Source: Promethearchaeota archaeon (lineage in GTDB: Archaea; Asgardarchaeota; Lokiarchaeia; Sigynarchaeales; SOKP01). Taken from it: a stretch of DNA of 64,000 nucleotides. The stretch is taken from NCBI GenBank assembly GCA_013375495.1, contig JABXKC010000005.1, forward strand, positions 78,735 to 142,734, written 5' to 3'. A model generated the notes under the pieces. That model did no database searches, had not been told where the DNA came from, and saw only the letters and a list, made by a program, of their open reading frames with translations. The first letter of the stretch is position 1. Each line of letters begins with the position of its first letter. The position numbers and the translations under genes are program-made. Shown here in pieces: positions 1 through 8,835 of the stretch.

Positions 1-530
1 GGGTTTTTAATCCAATCTAAAAAAACTTCCACCTCTGCCTTAAGATATGGATCAACTGAAGGTGGCCCTAATCTACTACTTACATCAGCCAATTCGTTGT
101 CATCGGAAAGATCCATTTTCGTTTCATCAAACTGTGATTTTGATCCTTTCCTCATCATTGCTGCAGCTCTTGCTATAGCAGGGTACGCCATATGCTCCCA
201 ACCCTTTGCTTTTGGTTTGATGTGAGCTATAAGATACATATCAGTTTCAGGAATGGATGAACCAACTAAGTGTCCCTTTTTCTTTCTGTTAGTAGCTATA
301 AATCTTTCTGGTTCCATTTGAAGAACTGAATATCTTATTCCGTTCATATTCACAAACTGGGCACTACCGCTACACCAACTAGCAAATACTCCTTTAACAT
401 CTTTCGATACATTCCAGTTGCTCGTGGAGTGAAGAACTTTTGCCTTATTATTTATCACAACTACTTCCGTTGCATCTGAATAATGTTTTTTCAAATGCTT
501 TACAATTGATTTATAATTGACTATAATCAC
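1..530 (-). CDS. Roadblock/longin-like small protein, C-terminus cut by window edge
   Basis: The minus strand is open from position 530 to the window edge with no stop, so the C-terminus lies outside. I placed the start at the GTG at 530, eight bases after the stop of the upstream gene, which suggests one transcript. The product has an N-terminal helix, then a strand-turn-strand pattern (EVVVINNKAKVLHST), a central hydrophobic sheet and a later alanine-rich helix. That order is reminiscent of roadblock/LC7 or profilin-like folds, which are abundant in Asgard archaea and bind small GTPases. The resemblance is in pattern only. The upstream 459-aa gene may be its partner. Confidence 0.5.
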   Translation of the reverse strand, partial: MIIVNYKSIVKHLKKHYSDATEVVVINNKAKVLHSTSNWNVSKDVKGVFASWCSGSAQFVNMNGIRYSVLQMEPERFIATNRKKKGHLVGSSIPETDMYLIAHIKPKAKGWEHMAYPAIARAAAMMRKGSKSQFDETKMDLSDDNELADVSSRLGPPSVDPYLKAEVEVFLDWIKN

Positions 531-538
531 ACACCAAT

Positions 539-1918
539 TTAAGACGATTGTATTTTACTTATTAAATTTATCCATTTATCGATTTGTTCTACTAATTCGG
601 ATTTCTCTTTAGAGCTTAATCCTACATTCGGTTCTACTCGTTGGTAAAGGTTAACATATCTACTCATTTCCCACAAAACATTTGAATGCAAAATCATGCT
701 TTTAATGTAATCTCGAGCAATTCCGAGCGCTCTTGCTATGGATTTAATATCGTAATCTTGATTTACTACTTCTTTGATAACAAGCAGAATATCGACAGCA
801 TTACTCGTTGGAATGACTGGGAGTGGCTTAAGCTTTACCACAGGTCGTTTCATTGTTCTAATCTTGAATTGTTCCTGTTCTTCCATAATTTCCCCAACTC
901 TGATTGTTTCTTTGTCAACTTCTTTAGGCTGATATAATTTAGTTGTGTCTTGAACAATCGTTTTCTCCAACTCATCCTTTGTTCTTCTCCTAAATTTATC
1001 CGGCCAATCGATAAAAGAATTCATTCTAGATTTAGCAGAAAGAAAAATCGATTCCTTTGGCATTTTTTCATTTGAACTCTCAACTTTGTGACCGTTTGAA
1101 GAATTAATTTCTGATCTTAACCTTAAAGTAGCGTTTACCAATATTGAGAACAAATACATTGGATCGTACTCTATCGTAGAATAAACCCTTTTAAGTTTTA
1201 ATACTAATTCTTCAAGATATTGTAATTGCTGGTGCGAAAAGTATTGTTCTAAATGCTTTTTAGAGTCAAGTGTGATTCCGTTCAATCCTGCGGTCGTGTT
1301 TAAGTAATTAGTTTTCATTTCATATTCCATTTCAGAAGAAAGCAAGATATTATTATAAGAATCCCTATCTGTACTCAGAAGGATTGGTCCTGTTTTATCT
1401 ACTTGAAAGGATTGTGGATTTCTCAAAGTTTCCATAAACTCTAAGATAATATCCTTATAAGGAATGAATAGATTTCTCATAAAAGTTCCCTGAATAAATG
1501 TACGCTTATTTTCAGATTTAGAGGATAAATCTATGGGTAACTTAAAAAGATTCTCGCTTACGATTATATCACGATCGTTTTCCAAAGTTACATTTTTTGA
1601 GGTCGAAAGATAATCATAAACGAAGTCTGAAAGTATTAAACCCGTTAATTGCCGATGATCAGTAATATATCTTCCGCTTTGAAGTTCAAATTTAGTGTAA
1701 TAATATCCTAGACCAAAAAGATAATAGAGAGTCCCCTTTTCTGACTGAACAGAACAATCAACACCACCGAAAAATATAACAAGGTCTTGGGATATTTTCG
1801 ATACATTATGGTTAGAATAATGACCCAAAGTAGGATATCCGAGTAAATGTCCCCAACTTGGTATGACAAAAAAATTATAATTTTCCAAAATATTAGCTTC
1901 CGCTTTAATGGTGACCAT
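539..1918 (-). CDS. Unknown 459-aa protein with possible C-terminal helix-turn-helix
   Basis: I do not recognise this protein. The first 110 residues are rich in strands and aromatics and could be a longin/profilin-like module. The middle (about 120-350) is a charged mixed alpha/beta region. Residues about 385-430 read DIKSIARALGIARDYIKSM, which looks like a helix-turn-helix, followed by a C-terminal helix. There is no signal peptide or membrane segment, so it is probably cytoplasmic. It ends eight bases before the roadblock-like gene, so the two are probably co-transcribed. Function is unknown; an Asgard-specific regulator or GTPase-associated protein would fit but is inference. Confidence 0.7.
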   Translation of the reverse strand: MVTIKAEANILENYNFFVIPSWGHLLGYPTLGHYSNHNVSKISQDLVIFFGGVDCSVQSEKGTLYYLFGLGYYYTKFELQSGRYITDHRQLTGLILSDFVYDYLSTSKNVTLENDRDIIVSENLFKLPIDLSSKSENKRTFIQGTFMRNLFIPYKDIILEFMETLRNPQSFQVDKTGPILLSTDRDSYNNILLSSEMEYEMKTNYLNTTAGLNGITLDSKKHLEQYFSHQQLQYLEELVLKLKRVYSTIEYDPMYLFSILVNATLRLRSEINSSNGHKVESSNEKMPKESIFLSAKSRMNSFIDWPDKFRRRTKDELEKTIVQDTTKLYQPKEVDKETIRVGEIMEEQEQFKIRTMKRPVVKLKPLPVIPTSNAVDILLVIKEVVNQDYDIKSIARALGIARDYIKSMILHSNVLWEMSRYVNLYQRVEPNVGLSSKEKSELVEQIDKWINLISKIQSS

Positions 1919-2172
1919 ACCGAATACAATTACGAGTTTTTTATTATGATCCTATTAAAATAATAATTTTATGAAAATCAAAAGTGTATTGATTTTTTCA
2001 AACTAATCTGGATATACTACTTATTATATGATCTCAATACATATATTTAAGTTTCTATTGGAGACTCAATTGATGGACTTAAAATTAATTCATTTTTACA
2101 TGTATCTCTTTTATTAAAATCGGTTTATAATACTGTCAAATAAAGGTTTCTAGAACTGAGTCTTACTAATGA

Positions 2173-2667
2173 TTATTTAAATGGATTTGGTAACCACTTT
2201 CCCACTTTTTTTTTGTATTCTAAAAATAGTCTACCGAACATGTTTTCAAGAATTTTTTCTTCAAAGTTTACCATCCTGTTATAAACTAAAAAGACTGGAA
2301 TAAGAAAACCAATGCTAATTAACGAGATCGATAGAAAGATAAATGCCACATAAATTAACAAAATTCCAAAATACATTGGATTTCTCGTATATCCAAGAGT
2401 TCCGTTCGTAATCAAAGAATTAGGTGGTTGGTGAGATTTAAATAACGCATGATGAGATCGTGAAATAAAAGTTAGAGCTATAGCTAGAACCACGATAGAA
2501 AGTATTAAACGAATTACAAATGGTACTAAGTCGTTTAAAAATATTGAAATTCGAAAAACAATTGAATCTAAAAACCAAATTAAGAAAAATCCTACTGGTA
2601 ATATAGCATGATAAATATGCGCGTTTGGAATTTCTCTTTCATGACCTTCATGTCTTTTTAAACTCAT
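2173..2667 (-). CDS. ICMT/PEMT-family integral membrane methyltransferase
   Basis: This 164-aa protein has four or so membrane segments and the hallmark of the isoprenylcysteine carboxyl methyltransferase / phospholipid methyltransferase superfamily: a GTLGYTRNPMYFG stretch at about 105-120 and a C-terminal EE...L...G..Y..Y...V..W.P pattern at about 135-160. The Arg-Asn-Pro-x-Tyr part and the paired glutamates belong to the S-adenosylmethionine site in this family. The substrate (lipid, prenylated protein or small molecule) cannot be told from sequence. The length is normal for prokaryotic members. It stands alone, divergent from the zinc-ribbon membrane gene downstream. Confidence 0.75.
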   Translation of the reverse strand: MSLKRHEGHEREIPNAHIYHAILPVGFFLIWFLDSIVFRISIFLNDLVPFVIRLILSIVVLAIALTFISRSHHALFKSHQPPNSLITNGTLGYTRNPMYFGILLIYVAFIFLSISLISIGFLIPVFLVYNRMVNFEEKILENMFGRLFLEYKKKVGKWLPNPFK

Positions 2668-2865
2668 TTTAGACTAACTTTTTTGTGTATTTTTATGTTT
2701 CTAATTCTTTTTTTTTTATTTATTAATCTCAATACATATAATTAAGTTTCTTTTGGACTTAAATTAAAATTTCTGAATCACTCAATTAATGGACTCCCAT
2801 AATGATATAAATTGCCTTTGAAGTGATAATAATAAGTATCTAAATCTTAAAATTTGAAAAGGAAA

Positions 2866-3606
2866 ATGTCAAATATAGATGTTAAAAAAGATTTCCAAGA
2901 ATTTGGGAAAAACATCCAGATTGTGGCAATTTGTACAGTTTTAACTATAGTAACAGGTATAACTAATCTTATAGCATTAATTTTTATCTTTATTGCTTTA
3001 GGGTGTATTAAAAGGGCTAATATACATTTAAATAACTCTTCGTTATATGAATTTCGGTCAAAATATATTAGGGGTTTCATATCAAGAATATGTGGTACGA
3101 TCATACTGATTACCGGAGTTGTAAACCTTGTGTTATTTTTCTTTATCCCAACCTCGTTCCCCTTCTATATCTCGCTCTCTTTATCTATAATTCTTATGGT
3201 ATCGGGTTTACTATTCATACTTATAGGTGTGGCAGCTGAAATAAAATCGTGGAAAAATTTGAAAATATTTTTTGAGAATAATCGTAAGATGTTTCCAACT
3301 AATATATCTAACGAGGCAATTGAAGGCTGCAGTAAACTAAAAACAGGGACGTTATTAAGTGCCTTTGCGTTTTTAATCATCCCGGGAATTATCGGATTTA
3401 TCTATCAAATCATAGGGTATTTTAAGCTAGCAAAATTAGACAATTTGTCAATATACGACGCTCCAGAAACAGTAGTACAAAAGAACTTACCTGAGCCTCA
3501 GTCAGTAAGCCATTATGAAACAATTATCAATTTTTGCCCAAACTGTGGAGCAAGATTATCTGGATTAGGAAAATTCTGCGCGCTATGTGGTTCAGAAATT
3601 AATTAG
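2866..3606 (+). CDS. Membrane protein with C-terminal zinc ribbon, copy 1
   Basis: Several hydrophobic segments (about 20-45, 65-115, 165-190) are followed by a soluble tail ending in a CPNCG ... CALCG zinc ribbon. This is a common prokaryotic design in which a membrane domain carries a double zinc knuckle. The frame is open upstream to a TTG at 2854, but I prefer the ATG at 2866: it has a purine-rich ribosome site just before it and its product starts MSNIDV, matching MSNVNV in the next gene. The following gene is a full-length paralogue, so the pair arose by tandem duplication. Function is unknown; membrane remodelling or signalling are guesses. Confidence 0.75.
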   Translation: MSNIDVKKDFQEFGKNIQIVAICTVLTIVTGITNLIALIFIFIALGCIKRANIHLNNSSLYEFRSKYIRGFISRICGTIILITGVVNLVLFFFIPTSFPFYISLSLSIILMVSGLLFILIGVAAEIKSWKNLKIFFENNRKMFPTNISNEAIEGCSKLKTGTLLSAFAFLIIPGIIGFIYQIIGYFKLAKLDNLSIYDAPETVVQKNLPEPQSVSHYETIINFCPNCGARLSGLGKFCALCGSEIN

Positions 3607-3731
3607 AGATGATTTTTTTTTTAATTTTTTTAATATTAAAACACTTATTTAGAAAAATATAATTAAAAAAGTATAAACTAATTGATATATATAGAGACTT
3701 AACTAAATTAATTTTATCAAAGGTAATATAG

Positions 3732-4484
3732 ATGTCAAATGTAAATGTTAATAACGAATTCTCCGAGTTCGGAAAGAAGATGAAGATTGTTGGCATAATG
3801 ACTATTTTGGTTATTATTCCTTTTGCAGGTAGTTTTTTAAGCTTCATTGGATTTATTTTTGGACTAATGGCTCTTGGTGATATACGAAACGCAAACAATA
3901 AATTAAATCAAGCCTCCTTAGAAAATTATCGCTCAAAATTCATAATAGCAGTTATTTTTAGGATGATTGGTTCTGTTGTTTCCTTAGTTGGATCGTTTTA
4001 CTCATTTTCCAATATGCTTGATTTCAATTATCTCTACGATTTTCCTGCGTTAATTATGAGTTTTATACCCATGTTTATAGGATTTGTGATAAACCTTATA
4101 GCAGGTGCATTAGAAATGGACGCTTGGCGTAGTTTAACAGACTTTTTTAACCAGCATCGCAATTTATTTCCTACTTATGTTGCAAACGAAGCTTCAGAAG
4201 GAAGTGAAAAATTAAGAACAGCTGCATTAATGAATATCCTATCGTTTTTAATAATAACAATTCTGATTGGATGGATTTTACAAATCATCGGGTACTTCAA
4301 ATTAGCAAAATTGGAAGAAACAACGGGTTATACAGCATCTGCGACTACTCCATTGACACCAAGAGTGCAGCCAACCTCACCATCAGCTCCATCGACTTTG
4401 GGAGCTAATTTTTGCTCTAACTGTGGGGCTAAACTTACTGGACAGGAAAAGTATTGCCCTGAATGTGGCTCAACACTGAATTAA
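3732..4484 (+). CDS. Membrane protein with C-terminal zinc ribbon, copy 2
   Basis: This 250-aa paralogue of the preceding gene shares the N-terminal EFGK motif, the ALGDI...N..L....LE.YRSKF region, the LFPT..ANEA.EG..KLRT loop, the IIGYFKLAKLE segment and the terminal CSNCG ... CPECG zinc ribbon. A Pro/Thr/Ser-rich linker (about 200-222) separates membrane part and ribbon and is longer than in copy 1. A 125-bp AT-rich gap separates the genes, so this copy may have its own promoter. The function is unknown. Confidence 0.78.
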   Translation: MSNVNVNNEFSEFGKKMKIVGIMTILVIIPFAGSFLSFIGFIFGLMALGDIRNANNKLNQASLENYRSKFIIAVIFRMIGSVVSLVGSFYSFSNMLDFNYLYDFPALIMSFIPMFIGFVINLIAGALEMDAWRSLTDFFNQHRNLFPTYVANEASEGSEKLRTAALMNILSFLIITILIGWILQIIGYFKLAKLEETTGYTASATTPLTPRVQPTSPSAPSTLGANFCSNCGAKLTGQEKYCPECGSTLN

Positions 4485-4622
4485 GAATATTTTTAAAATA
4501 TATTTCTTTTCTTGCTTTTTATTTTTAAATATCAACATTTTTACTTCTAGTGACCCCTCCCTCCCTCTATATGACAAATTTTTTATAAAAATAAATAAAA
4601 AAAAATGTTATAAGATTAGAAT

Positions 4623-4856
4623 TTATAGACCTTTCATCTTAACTCCAAGGAAAAAGAGAAACCACGATAAAAAGATTACTATTGCTGCTGTCATCAACCA
4701 GAATTGGAAAGAGCTAACTCCGGGTATTACGTAAGCAGACGGTAATATAGTTCCTGACCAAAGTAATGTAGATTGGTCAAGTACGATAAATACTCCAAAT
4801 GCCATCAGGAGGAAGGTCAAAAATACCGTAAATTTACTTGGTGGTGTCCATGCCAT
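4623..4856 (-). CDS. Small two-helix membrane protein
   Basis: A 77-aa protein with two clear membrane segments (about 8-26 and 50-70) and a short loop containing SAYVIPGVSSFQFW. The start ATG at 4856 is followed by MAWTPPSKF. The C-terminus VKMKGL is basic and probably cytoplasmic. No catalytic motif is visible and I do not recognise the family. It is isolated between convergent neighbours. Confidence 0.65.
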   Translation of the reverse strand: MAWTPPSKFTVFLTFLLMAFGVFIVLDQSTLLWSGTILPSAYVIPGVSSFQFWLMTAAIVIFLSWFLFFLGVKMKGL

Positions 4857-4975
4857 TTTATTTCACTATAGTTCTAACTATTAGAAATTGTAAGATATAT
4901 GAAGTAATCTTCGATATAAAAGTTTAATTTATAGATATATTAGAATGGAAAAGAAATTTGTATGATTATGTCTAA

Positions 4976-5302
4976 CTATTTGGTCATAGCATTGAGAATT
5001 ACTTCTGCAATCTTTTTATATTTAATTTCTTCAATGAAATGACCAACATCGCTAAAAATAATTATGTTATTTTTAAGCTGAGGTAAATGATATAGCCATT
5101 GTTTTAATACACCTTGATTAGCTAACGGATCCCATTTTCCGATTACGGCATGAACACCAACCTTATTACTCTTCCCACCCCATGATACTTTTATGTTTTC
5201 TTGTATGAAATCATAGAAAGCTTTTGTACTTCTTTTACCGAATTTTAAGAATATGGTACAATTTTGAGTTAAAAATTGTCTTTTAGTTTTAGTTTCAATC
5301 AC
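4976..5302 (-). pseudogene. Alpha/beta-hydrolase C-terminal remnant
   Basis: The last 50 residues match the C-terminal part of alpha/beta-hydrolases of the haloalkane dehalogenase/epoxide hydrolase type: a GKWDPL acid turn and a GHFIEE motif that holds the catalytic histidine. Family members are about 270-300 aa; this frame has only 108 and lacks the nucleophile elbow and oxyanion region. The GTG start at 5302 lies next to a purine-rich GAGGGGTGATT tract resembling a ribosome binding site. It is probably a truncated, inactive gene, although translation is possible. Confidence 0.6.
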
Positions 5303-5451
5303 CCCTCTCCCTCTCTAATTAGATTTTTTTATATCTAACCATATTTGCAAATGTTCTACTCTATTGTACAAAAACATGGAATTTAAAAAACTTTAAAACG
5401 AATTATTAACATTCTTATCATGAGTTTTAATACTTAACTTGTTGAGCTAAC

Positions 5452-5583
5452 ATGGATGGTAAAAACTCCCAGAAGGATGTTTGGTTAACATACTGCGAAG
5501 AATGTGTAAAATCGAAAATCGACAAAAATGTCCCTCATGATTTTACAGAAGAACCGGGGGAAACCGAAGATACTAATTTATGA
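5452..5583 (+). CDS. 43-aa acidic mini-protein with CxxC
   Basis: A short frame from ATG 5452 to TGA 5583 begins MDGKNSQKDVWLTYCEECVK. The CEEC pair could bind metal or form half of a zinc ribbon; the C-terminal third is acidic. Upstream is a GTTGAGCTAAC stretch, a weak ribosome site. Amino-acid use looks protein-like, but the size is close to what chance allows. It sits in the 420-bp gap before the URO-D-family gene; the rest of that gap shows nothing recognisable. Confidence 0.35.
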   Translation: MDGKNSQKDVWLTYCEECVKSKIDKNVPHDFTEEPGETEDTNL

Positions 5584-5723
5584 AAAACAACAAATTTTCT
5601 CTAATTACAACACATTTCTATCTCTTTTTCGACATCAACACTGACTTATTTTAATTACCAAATATTTCTAAAATAAAAGTAAATTAATTTCTTTTAATCT
5701 AGTTGAATGAAGAAGATTAAATT

Positions 5724-6902
5724 ATGAACTCGAGAGAACGTGTGAAATCAGCATTATATTTTAATAATCCAGATAAAGTGCCCATTTTTAATTTAGTAAG
5801 TGGCGACATCTTACCACTTCCATTAGTTCATTCTAATAATTGGAAACCAGGATGGAAGGAAGGAGAGGAAGGATTATTCCCTCATGCACAAGGAAGTTAT
5901 AAATGGGATCGTCCTAGTTGGGCTAGTAGGCCAGAATACCAAGGGAATAAATGGAGAACTACACCTCATGAGGAGATTGATGAATGGGGGTGTATTTGGA
6001 ACATGAAGGGAAATGATAAGAGTATAGGACATCCTGGAAGGGCTTCCTTACCAGATTGGAAGGATTATGAAAGTTATATAACGAAATATACTCCTGATCC
6101 TACGGACAAATCTAGATATAGATTAGCTTTTCAACTAAAAGAAAATAGCGATCCAGAAAAATATCGTATAATTTTGCCTATGTATCATGGTCCATCACAG
6201 CTTGCTTCCTATATACGTGGATTTAATAATTATTTAATTGATCATAAAAAAAATCCAACTCAATTAAAAAGATTATTAGAACATATCGCAGATTATCACA
6301 TTCAATTGATTAAGAATTCAATTAAATTTGGCTTAGAACCTCATGGGATATGGTTTACAGATGATCTAGGGGAGCAGAGCGGTCCTTTCATAAGTCCAAA
6401 AATGTTTGCATCGTTTTATGAATCATCTTATGGGAGATTATTCGAAGTAGCTCATGATTTAGGTTTAGATGTGCATCAGCATTGTTGTGGAAAAGTTGAT
6501 CCATTATTACCAATTTTAATTAAATGGGGATTAAATTCAATTGAATTTGACAGCCCGAGAATGAGTGGATACAACGACTTGAAGCAATATAGAGGTAAAA
6601 TTATGTTTTGGGGTTGTGTGAATATTCAATCCATTTACTGGAAGGGAACTCCGGAAGAAGTAGAACGAGAAGTTTGGCATATGGTGCGTAATTTAGGGAC
6701 TAAAAAGGGAGGATATGGAGCATGCTTTTATGATGATGCTAAAATAATTAAAGTACCACGAAAGAATGTTAGAGCATTTTCAAAAGGACTTGAAAAATAT
6801 GGTGATTACTCAAAAATTCCCGATCATTGGTGGGATTATCCAACTGTAAAAAACTGGAATGATTTTGAAGTTCCTCCTTTACCACCCTTAGATCCTAACT
6901 AA
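5724..6902 (+). CDS. Uroporphyrinogen decarboxylase-family (URO-D/MtaA-like) protein
   Basis: A 392-aa protein of the URO-D superfamily TIM barrel. It starts with the typical NSRERVKSALYFNNPDKVP, has a substrate-pocket segment WFTDDLGEQSGPFISP at about 210-225 and a zinc-type HQHCCGKV motif at about 250 (the His-x-Cys type seen in corrinoid methyltransferases such as MtaA/CmuA). The final SIEFD...N..DLK..RGK..FWGCVNIQ region is also typical. In archaea such proteins usually transfer methyl groups rather than make haem. No corrinoid protein lies nearby. The last 115 codons are duplicated as a fragment at 37986-38332. Confidence 0.8.
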   Translation: MNSRERVKSALYFNNPDKVPIFNLVSGDILPLPLVHSNNWKPGWKEGEEGLFPHAQGSYKWDRPSWASRPEYQGNKWRTTPHEEIDEWGCIWNMKGNDKSIGHPGRASLPDWKDYESYITKYTPDPTDKSRYRLAFQLKENSDPEKYRIILPMYHGPSQLASYIRGFNNYLIDHKKNPTQLKRLLEHIADYHIQLIKNSIKFGLEPHGIWFTDDLGEQSGPFISPKMFASFYESSYGRLFEVAHDLGLDVHQHCCGKVDPLLPILIKWGLNSIEFDSPRMSGYNDLKQYRGKIMFWGCVNIQSIYWKGTPEEVEREVWHMVRNLGTKKGGYGACFYDDAKIIKVPRKNVRAFSKGLEKYGDYSKIPDHWWDYPTVKNWNDFEVPPLPPLDPN

Positions 6903-6950
6903 AAGTAAAAGAGATCCTTAATATTTATTTAATATTAAAATAAATTAATT

Positions 6951-6990
6951 TCTTTTTTTGATGTGTATCTATATGAAATATGACTTAATC
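6951..6990 (+). pseudogene. Scrap matching the 5' end of the GGR-family gene
   Basis: Just after the URO-D-family gene a 40-bp stretch resembles the start region of the reductase gene at 44213: a T-run, then GTGTAT, then an ATG (6973) followed by TATGACTTAATC. By eye about 26 of the last 30 bases agree and the ATGs align. The frame then diverges and stops. It is probably a relic of a gene start, or less likely a shared regulatory sequence. Confidence 0.35.
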
Positions 6991-7052
6991 CTCCAATTGC
7001 AACATTACTTATGAAATTGACGCATGAAGAACACCTATAGATAAACTATAAA

Positions 7053-7202
7053 ATCCCAAGACCCGGAGATATTTTGCATAGTTATGCCGACATTAGTAAA
7101 GCAAATCGATTATTGAAATTCGACCCTAAATATTCCCAAGAAAAAGGTTTGACTTAGTGGATGATCCGATTGCGGAAAGATTTTAGTTTTCTCATTCATT
7201 AA
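7053..7202 (+). pseudogene. Nucleotide-sugar epimerase C-terminal remnant
   Basis: From 7056 the plus strand reads PRPGDILHSYADISKANRLL and then a FDPKYSQEKGLT segment before TAG at 7155. This is the C-terminal signature of SDR nucleotide-sugar epimerases (RPGD...T.AD..KA..LLGY.P...). In-frame codons continue after the TAG as WMIRLRKDF until TAA at 7200, so the TAG is probably a nonsense mutation. Everything upstream of the motif is lost. It lies beside rfbB, in keeping with an older, larger sugar-nucleotide cluster. Remaining sequence in 6903-7273 shows nothing else. Confidence 0.6.
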
Positions 7203-7273
7203 TTTCTTTTAGAAGGCCTATATTAGAACCTAAAAATCCATTTATACTTATTATTAATGATTATAATATAAGA

Positions 7274-8296
7274 TTATCTATTTTTATATTGCCTCTCATA
7301 AAATTTTAAATACTCTTTAGTTATTACATTTTCTAACCATTTTGTATTAGAAATATACCATTCAACAGTCATTTTTAATCCCTTTTCAAAATCTACTTCA
7401 GGTTTCCAATGTAACTCTTTTGTTATTTTATCGTGATTCATTGCGTATCTTAAATCATGACCTGGTCTATCTTTTACAAATTTTATTAATGATTGGGGTT
7501 TATCTAAAATTTTTAATAACTTTTCAACCAATTTAATATTAGCAATCTCTGAATCTCCTCCTATATTGTAAATCTCTCCAATTCTTCCTTCTATTAATAC
7601 TTTTAGAATAGCTTTGCAATGATCTTCTACGTAAAGCCAATCTCTCACATTAATTCCTTTACCATAAACGGGTAAACTTTTGTTGTTCAAAGCATTGTTA
7701 ACCATTAGAGGTATCAATTTTTCTGGGAATTGGAAAGGTCCATAGTTATTTGAACAACGAGTAATATTTACAGGAAGGTTAAAAGTCTTGTAATATGACC
7801 TCACTAAAAGATCGGCAGAAGCTTTACTTGCAGAATAGGGGCTATTCGGTGCTAATTGATGATTCTCGTCAAAAGGAGCATCAGTAAAGTTTAAAGATCC
7901 ATAAACCTCGTCTGTAGATATTTGAAGATATTTCTTAATATTATTTTTTTTCGCAGAATTTAATAAACTTATTGTCCCTGATATATTTGTATCACAAAAC
8001 AAAGAAGGATTATTAATTGAACGATCAACATGGGATTCCGCAGCAAAATTTATGATATGATCTATATCGTTCTTGCGAATGATCTCATCAACAGCCTTAA
8101 AATCACATATATCCATTTTAATGAATTTGTATTGATTAGGGTGCTTTTCTTCAATATTTTTCAGATTTTCAGGATTTCCCGCATATGTTAATTTATCTAC
8201 ATTAATAACTTTAAAATCTACATTAGATTCGAATAGATATCTTATAAAATTACTTCCGATAAATCCCATCCCGCCAGTAACAAGACAGACTTTCAT
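7274..8296 (-). CDS. rfbB: dTDP-glucose 4,6-dehydratase
   Basis: A full-length (340 aa) extended short-chain dehydrogenase. The N-terminal GGMGFIGSNF binds NAD. STDEVYG holds the Thr and Asp-Glu catalytic residues and YSASKA is the Tyr-x-x-x-Lys pair at about 155-160; TRCSNNYGP.QFPEKLIP and the C-terminal DRPGHDLRYA are diagnostic of RfbB/RmlB. It converts dTDP-glucose to dTDP-4-keto-6-deoxyglucose, the branch point for rhamnose and amino-deoxysugars. No rmlC or rmlD is visible nearby, so an amino-sugar route through the DegT gene is more likely. Same strand as rfbA, with a flippase relic between. Confidence 0.93.
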   Translation of the reverse strand: MKVCLVTGGMGFIGSNFIRYLFESNVDFKVINVDKLTYAGNPENLKNIEEKHPNQYKFIKMDICDFKAVDEIIRKNDIDHIINFAAESHVDRSINNPSLFCDTNISGTISLLNSAKKNNIKKYLQISTDEVYGSLNFTDAPFDENHQLAPNSPYSASKASADLLVRSYYKTFNLPVNITRCSNNYGPFQFPEKLIPLMVNNALNNKSLPVYGKGINVRDWLYVEDHCKAILKVLIEGRIGEIYNIGGDSEIANIKLVEKLLKILDKPQSLIKFVKDRPGHDLRYAMNHDKITKELHWKPEVDFEKGLKMTVEWYISNTKWLENVITKEYLKFYERQYKNR

Positions 8297-8562
8297 AATA
8301 TCATTGACTCATTAAATTAATTTATTGCGATTAATATTGCTTCAATTTATTTTCCTAAAGCATATAAAATTAGAATCAAAGGTTTTTTTTAACACTTATT
8401 AATGACTTAAAGGAATAATATTATCATTTTAACCATATTATTTCTTTTAATCAGCTGCTATGCACTTATATTATTATTAATCCTAATCCTTTATCCAAGT
8501 TTTTTATTATTTTTAAGTTTAAATATTTCTAAAAAATGTTATATACAAACAAATAGATCTTT

Positions 8563-8763
8563 TTAAATCTGCTTTACGTGAAAAGAATCGGTAATATTTA
8601 ATAAGATCACTGGAACCGCTAAGACTAAATTATAAATACTGTAATCATCGACTGAAAAAAACCTGATGAGAAAAAACCCCGACCCGAAAGATAACCCAAA
8701 AGTGATAATTTCTCCGATAATTAGGATACTTGTACTTCTGGTAAATTCCGTGGTTTCTCCCAC
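8563..8763 (-). pseudogene. Flippase (Wzx-like) N-terminal fragment
   Basis: A 66-codon frame with an amphipathic start (TEFTRSTSILIIGEIIT), two membrane segments and FFSVDDYSIYNLVLA, the usual beginning of polysaccharide flippases of the PST/Wzx family (about 400-500 aa). It ends after the second helix, so it is a truncated relic. A complete flippase is encoded at 19862-21361. The 266 bp between this relic and rfbB hold nothing I can identify. Confidence 0.55.
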
Positions 8764-8835
8764 TTATATCATCTTTTAATTATAGTTGTTTTTAAAATGA
8801 GAATTTTTTTTTTAAAGCCATTATTTTTGTTATTC

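Noticed and set aside
4548..5315. Purine-rich GAGGGAGGGG tracts on the minus strand as a repeat family
   Set aside because: Two short tracts only; each can be explained as a ribosome-site-like sequence and similarity ends after about 20 bases.
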